64,000 nt of DNA from the NCBI RefSeq assembly GCF_000961095.1, contig NZ_CP011058.1, forward strand, positions 1,017,501 to 1,081,500, read 5' to 3'. The stretch comes from Paenibacillus beijingensis. Lineage in GTDB: Bacteria; Bacillota; Bacilli; Paenibacillales; Paenibacillaceae. The notes under the pieces are model-generated. The model was not told where the DNA came from. It saw nothing but the letters and a program-made list of their open reading frames with translations, and made no database searches. Numbering within the stretch: position 1 is the first letter of the stretch; each line of letters begins with the position of its first letter. The position numbers and the translations under genes are program-made. Positions 61,075 through 64,000 of this stretch are shown here, in pieces.

Positions 61075-61965
61075 TTATCCTTTGACCGCGCCGGAGATGC
61101 CTTCCATGTAATATCGCTGCGTGAACAGAAACACAAGGATGATCGGCACGACCGAGATGATCGTCCCCGCCGCTATCCAGCCGAAGTTGTACGAGAACTG
61201 GCCGTTCAAGTACGTCAGCGCGGCTGCAAGCGGATACTGCGAAGGATCGTCCAGTACGACGATCGGCCACAGGAAGTTGTTCCAGTAAGCCATAAATTCC
61301 AGCAGCGCGACGACCGCAAGGCCGGGCTTCACCATCGGAAGCATCAGCTGCCACCAGATGCGCAGCTCGGAGGCGCCGTCGATTTTGCCGGAATCCCGAA
61401 TGTCGTCTGGCACGCCCATGAACGTCTGGCGCAGCAGAAAAATATTAAAAACCGATACGGCCGACGGCAGCACGACGCCGATGTAAGTGCCTAGCAGATG
61501 GAGCCAGCGCAGCGTCAAGTAGTGGACAACCAGCGCCGTCGAAGACGGGATGATCATCGTTGAAATCAGGATGCCGAATACGAGCCCGCGCCCCCGGAAA
61601 TGCAGTTTGGCGAGCGGATAGGCGGTCAGAGCGGACAGAATCAGGTTGAGCACGAGACCCATCGCGGTAATGATGAGCGTATTGCCGATATATTTGGGAA
61701 AGTTCATGAAATCCCATACTTGCGTGTAATTATCGAGCTTGACGAACGTTGGAAAAATGGCCGGCGGGTACGAAAAAACGTTTTTTCCCGGCATAAGCGA
61801 CACGCTGAGCAGCCACAGAAACGGTCCCGTCATGAACAGCGCGAGCAGGGCGAGCAGCGCATAGCCGACGATGTAACTGAGCGTTTTGCCCGCTGTCCGG
61901 GTTCGCTTCGCGCCGCGCTCCACTGAACGCTGCAGCGCCGGCTGAGTGATTGCGGTCTTATTCAT
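61075..61965 (-). CDS. ABC sugar transporter permease (CUT1, MalG-like)
   Basis: 296 residues, six membrane segments with EAA loop DIRDSGKIDGASELRIWWQLMLPMVKPG and C-terminus FTQRYYMEGISGAVKG. ATG 61965 overlaps the stop of the upstream permease (TGATG). Second membrane subunit of the amino-sugar-type importer. Confidence 0.93.
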   Translation of the reverse strand: MNKTAITQPALQRSVERGAKRTRTAGKTLSYIVGYALLALLALFMTGPFLWLLSVSLMPGKNVFSYPPAIFPTFVKLDNYTQVWDFMNFPKYIGNTLIITAMGLVLNLILSALTAYPLAKLHFRGRGLVFGILISTMIIPSSTALVVHYLTLRWLHLLGTYIGVVLPSAVSVFNIFLLRQTFMGVPDDIRDSGKIDGASELRIWWQLMLPMVKPGLAVVALLEFMAYWNNFLWPIVVLDDPSQYPLAAALTYLNGQFSYNFGWIAAGTIISVVPIILVFLFTQRYYMEGISGAVKG

Positions 61966-62849
61966 CAGTACGGATTGACACCGCCTTTCTGATTGACCTT
62001 GAACATCACGATGCTCAGCAGACCGATGATGACGCTGACGACAAGGCCAAGCGCCGACGCATAACCGAAATTAAACTGCATAATGCCCTGCTGATAGATA
62101 TAGAGGCTGGAAGTGAGCGTCGACGTTCCCGGACCGCCTTTGGTCAATACGAACATTTCGTCGAATACGCGGATGGCCGCCATCAGCGAAATCAGGCTGC
62201 AAAAAAACACGTACGGACGCAGCAGCGGGATCGTAATGCGGGCAATGACCTGCAGACGCGTGGCGCCGTCGACAACAGCCGCTTCGTAGAGATCGCCCGG
62301 AATCGCCTGCAGCCCGGCCAGATAAAGCATCATATAATAGCCGAGCCCTTTCCACATCGTAATGAACATAAGCACGTACAGCGCCGTTTTGCTGCTGGAC
62401 AGCCACCCAACCTTGGAATGAATGATTCCGAGCTCCATGAGCACATAATTGACGACCCCGTTGCTGCTCAGAAGCCAGTTCCATATAAGCGCCACCGCCA
62501 CCATCGAAGTGACGACGGGAATGTAGAAGGCGGTCCGGAAGCCTTTGATGCCCGGCAGCTTGCTGTTTACAAGGATCGCCATCAAGATGGAAATAATCTG
62601 GATAAACGGGACGATGATGATATACAGCATCGAATTCCAAAGCGAGATCAGAAAGCTGCGGTCGCCTAACGCCCGCTCGAAATTATGGAAGCCGACAAAC
62701 TTCGTCTCTCCAAGCACGGAGTAATTGGTCAGAGCAAGCGGAACGCTGTACACGATCGGAAAAATAACGAACACGCCGACAACGAGCAAGCCCGGAGCCA
62801 TGAATGTCCATGCCGTCAAAGCATCGGAGCGCAGCCGCTTTACGCGCAC
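61965..62849 (-). CDS. ABC sugar transporter permease (CUT1, MalF-like)
   Basis: 294 residues from GTG 62849 with AAGGTGG 8 nt upstream. Six membrane segments and EAA loop DLYEAAVVDGATRLQVIARITIPLLRP. Follows the binding-protein gene by 59 bp. Confidence 0.93.
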   Translation of the reverse strand: MRVKRLRSDALTAWTFMAPGLLVVGVFVIFPIVYSVPLALTNYSVLGETKFVGFHNFERALGDRSFLISLWNSMLYIIIVPFIQIISILMAILVNSKLPGIKGFRTAFYIPVVTSMVAVALIWNWLLSSNGVVNYVLMELGIIHSKVGWLSSSKTALYVLMFITMWKGLGYYMMLYLAGLQAIPGDLYEAAVVDGATRLQVIARITIPLLRPYVFFCSLISLMAAIRVFDEMFVLTKGGPGTSTLTSSLYIYQQGIMQFNFGYASALGLVVSVIIGLLSIVMFKVNQKGGVNPY

Positions 62850-62908
62850 TTACGTCACCACCTTCGAGTTAATCTGAGCAGATCGCCTTCTGGCGGCTGT
62901 TTTGCGGC

Positions 62909-64000
62909 TTAGCTGCCGCTGGCGATAATGTCGTTGACCTGGTTGGCCGCCGAATCCACGCCCGCTTTCACGTCGCCTCCGTCCAGCATAATTTTTTGCA
63001 GCTCACGGGCGATTGCGCTGTTGATATCGGAAGCCATCGGGACACCAAGGAAATACTCCTGCGCTTTGTCCAGGCTCTGCGCGGAGGCGATCTTCGCCTG
63101 CGATTCCAGCGTATTATCCGATTGGGAAAAGAACGGGTCCTTAATCGATTCCTTCGTCGACGGCAGCGTGTTGGAGTCTTTGGAAAATGCGGTTTGATTC
63201 TCGGCATTCGTAATAAATGCGGCAAATTCAGCCGCCTGCTGCGGATTTTTGGATCCTTTCGGCACGACGACGTTCATCGAGTTGGAATAGCGCAAATCGC
63301 CTTTGCCCGTCGGCAGCGGCACCGCCACCGTGTTATTGTAGACATCCGGCGCCGCGGTCTTCAGGAAGTTAATGAACGAAGGACCGGACAGCTCGAAGGC
63401 CACCTGCTCGCTGGAGTAGTATTGGATCTGCTTGTCGAAGTTCGCATCGTCCTTAAGGATAACTCCCTCGTCGACGAGCTTTTTCAATTCCGCGACCGCG
63501 GCAATGCCGTCTTCGCTGTCGAAAGCGGCTTTCTGGCGGTCCGCATCCAGAATCGGCACGCCTTCGCTCGGGAACAGGTTGGCCGCGAACTGGGTTGCGA
63601 AGCCTGCCGCTCCGGCCTTTGCCTTGATTTGCCGCGACCAGTCGTACAGCTCTTCTTTCGTTTTTGGCGGATTCGCAGGATCGAGGCCGGCTTTTTGCAG
63701 CAAACTTTTATTCATGTAAAGCACCTGTGTGCCGGTATACCACGGCAGCGCGTACGGCTTCCCGTCGAATACGGTGGAGTTGAATATGCCGTCAAAAAAA
63801 CTGCTTTTTACATCGTCGCCCACAAGACTCGTCAAGTCTGCAAGCGCACCTTTGGTCGCAAGCTGGTTGGCAAACTCCGTGTTCAAGTTAACCACGTCGG
63901 GAGCATCTCCGCCGGCAGCCGTCGCCAGCAGCTTGCTTTGGATCGCATCATAAGGATAGTCCTTCCAATCAACCGTGACGCCGGGATGGGATTGCTCATA
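62909..64000 (-). CDS. ABC sugar transporter solute-binding protein (5' end beyond window)
   Basis: 363 codons visible to the right edge; the frame is open at base 64000 (YEQSHPGVTVDWKDYPYDAIQSKLLATAAGG), so the signal peptide and start lie outside the window. CUT1-type binding protein pattern: APDVVNLNTEFANQLATKGAL, LPWYTGTQVLYMNKSLL, FATQFAANLFPSEGVPILD. First visible gene of the importer-DUF4127-nanE operon; a GlcNAc/ManNAc-type ligand is suggested by nanE. Confidence 0.92.
   Translation of the reverse strand, partial: YEQSHPGVTVDWKDYPYDAIQSKLLATAAGGDAPDVVNLNTEFANQLATKGALADLTSLVGDDVKSSFFDGIFNSTVFDGKPYALPWYTGTQVLYMNKSLLQKAGLDPANPPKTKEELYDWSRQIKAKAGAAGFATQFAANLFPSEGVPILDADRQKAAFDSEDGIAAVAELKKLVDEGVILKDDANFDKQIQYYSSEQVAFELSGPSFINFLKTAAPDVYNNTVAVPLPTGKGDLRYSNSMNVVVPKGSKNPQQAAEFAAFITNAENQTAFSKDSNTLPSTKESIKDPFFSQSDNTLESQAKIASAQSLDKAQEYFLGVPMASDINSAIARELQKIMLDGGDVKAGVDSAANQVNDIIASGS

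Overview
The window reads as chromosomal DNA of a Paenibacillus-like, low-GC Gram-positive bacterium with moderate GC content. The evidence is the gene content (several carbohydrate ABC importers each with a LacI-type repressor, lipoprotein solute-binding proteins, a copper-amine-oxidase-N stalk protein, class Ib nrdIEF, YhgE/Pip, pncB), the frequent GTG/TTG starts behind strong GGAGG sites, and several families of short intergenic repeats. I saw no rRNA, tRNA, CRISPR array, phage or insertion-sequence transposase.

Layout. 0-4.4 kb: a multi-PAS hybrid sensor kinase (5' end outside the window), a secreted stalk-domain protein and an EamA exporter. 4.5-7.5 kb: an AT-rich islet of small lipoprotein and membrane genes, a SIMPL-domain protein and a frameshifted VOC/PhnB-like pseudogene. 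7.5-15.4 kb: a minus-strand operon with a PotABCD-like ABC importer, an inositol-monophosphatase-family enzyme, an unrecognised protein and a glycerophosphodiesterase, with two palindromic operator candidates and a divergently spaced LacI gene; I infer uptake and breakdown of a glycerophosphodiester. 15.6-17.9 kb: an SRPBCC/ArsR operon with a clear promoter and palindrome, convergent with an MFS gene.

18-28 kb: a fructan/sucrose locus: LacI repressor, two permeases, binding protein, a GH32 enzyme with a LamG-like domain and altered catalytic motif, and a fructokinase fused end to end with a GH32 hydrolase. A shared 17-bp operator sits before the transporter and before the repressor. 28-38.7 kb: an alpha-glucoside/maltodextrin locus (LacI, MalG-, MalF- and MalE-like proteins, GH13 glucosidase) followed by a second orphan binding protein divergent from a RarA/MgsA-C-terminal-like protein and a nucleoside hydrolase. 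The two divergent promoter regions are duplicates with identical 120-nt spacing.

38.7-43.7 kb: a repeat-rich gap and then nrdI-nrdE-nrdF, preceded by a helically phased array of DnaA-box-like sites and an NrdR-box pair. 43.7-51.4 kb: two small genes, a StyA-like monooxygenase interrupted by an in-frame amber codon and preceded by a 20-codon upstream ORF, an MFS transporter, a YhgE/Pip protein with its divergent TetR regulator, and MsrAB. 51.5-55 kb: a leucine-zipper protein, an alpha/beta hydrolase, pncB and a LapA-domain protein. 55-64 kb: degenerate tandem repeats, a secreted protein, and an operon of sugar importer, DUF4127 protein, NanE and FAD oxidoreductase that runs off the right edge.

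The most unusual items are the duplicated divergent promoter module, the phased DnaA-box array upstream of nrdIEF, the fructokinase-GH32 fusion, the structured leader repeat that ends in a Shine-Dalgarno site, and the inverted-repeat elements abutting stop codons. All functional calls rest on motif recognition by eye; no database search was run.
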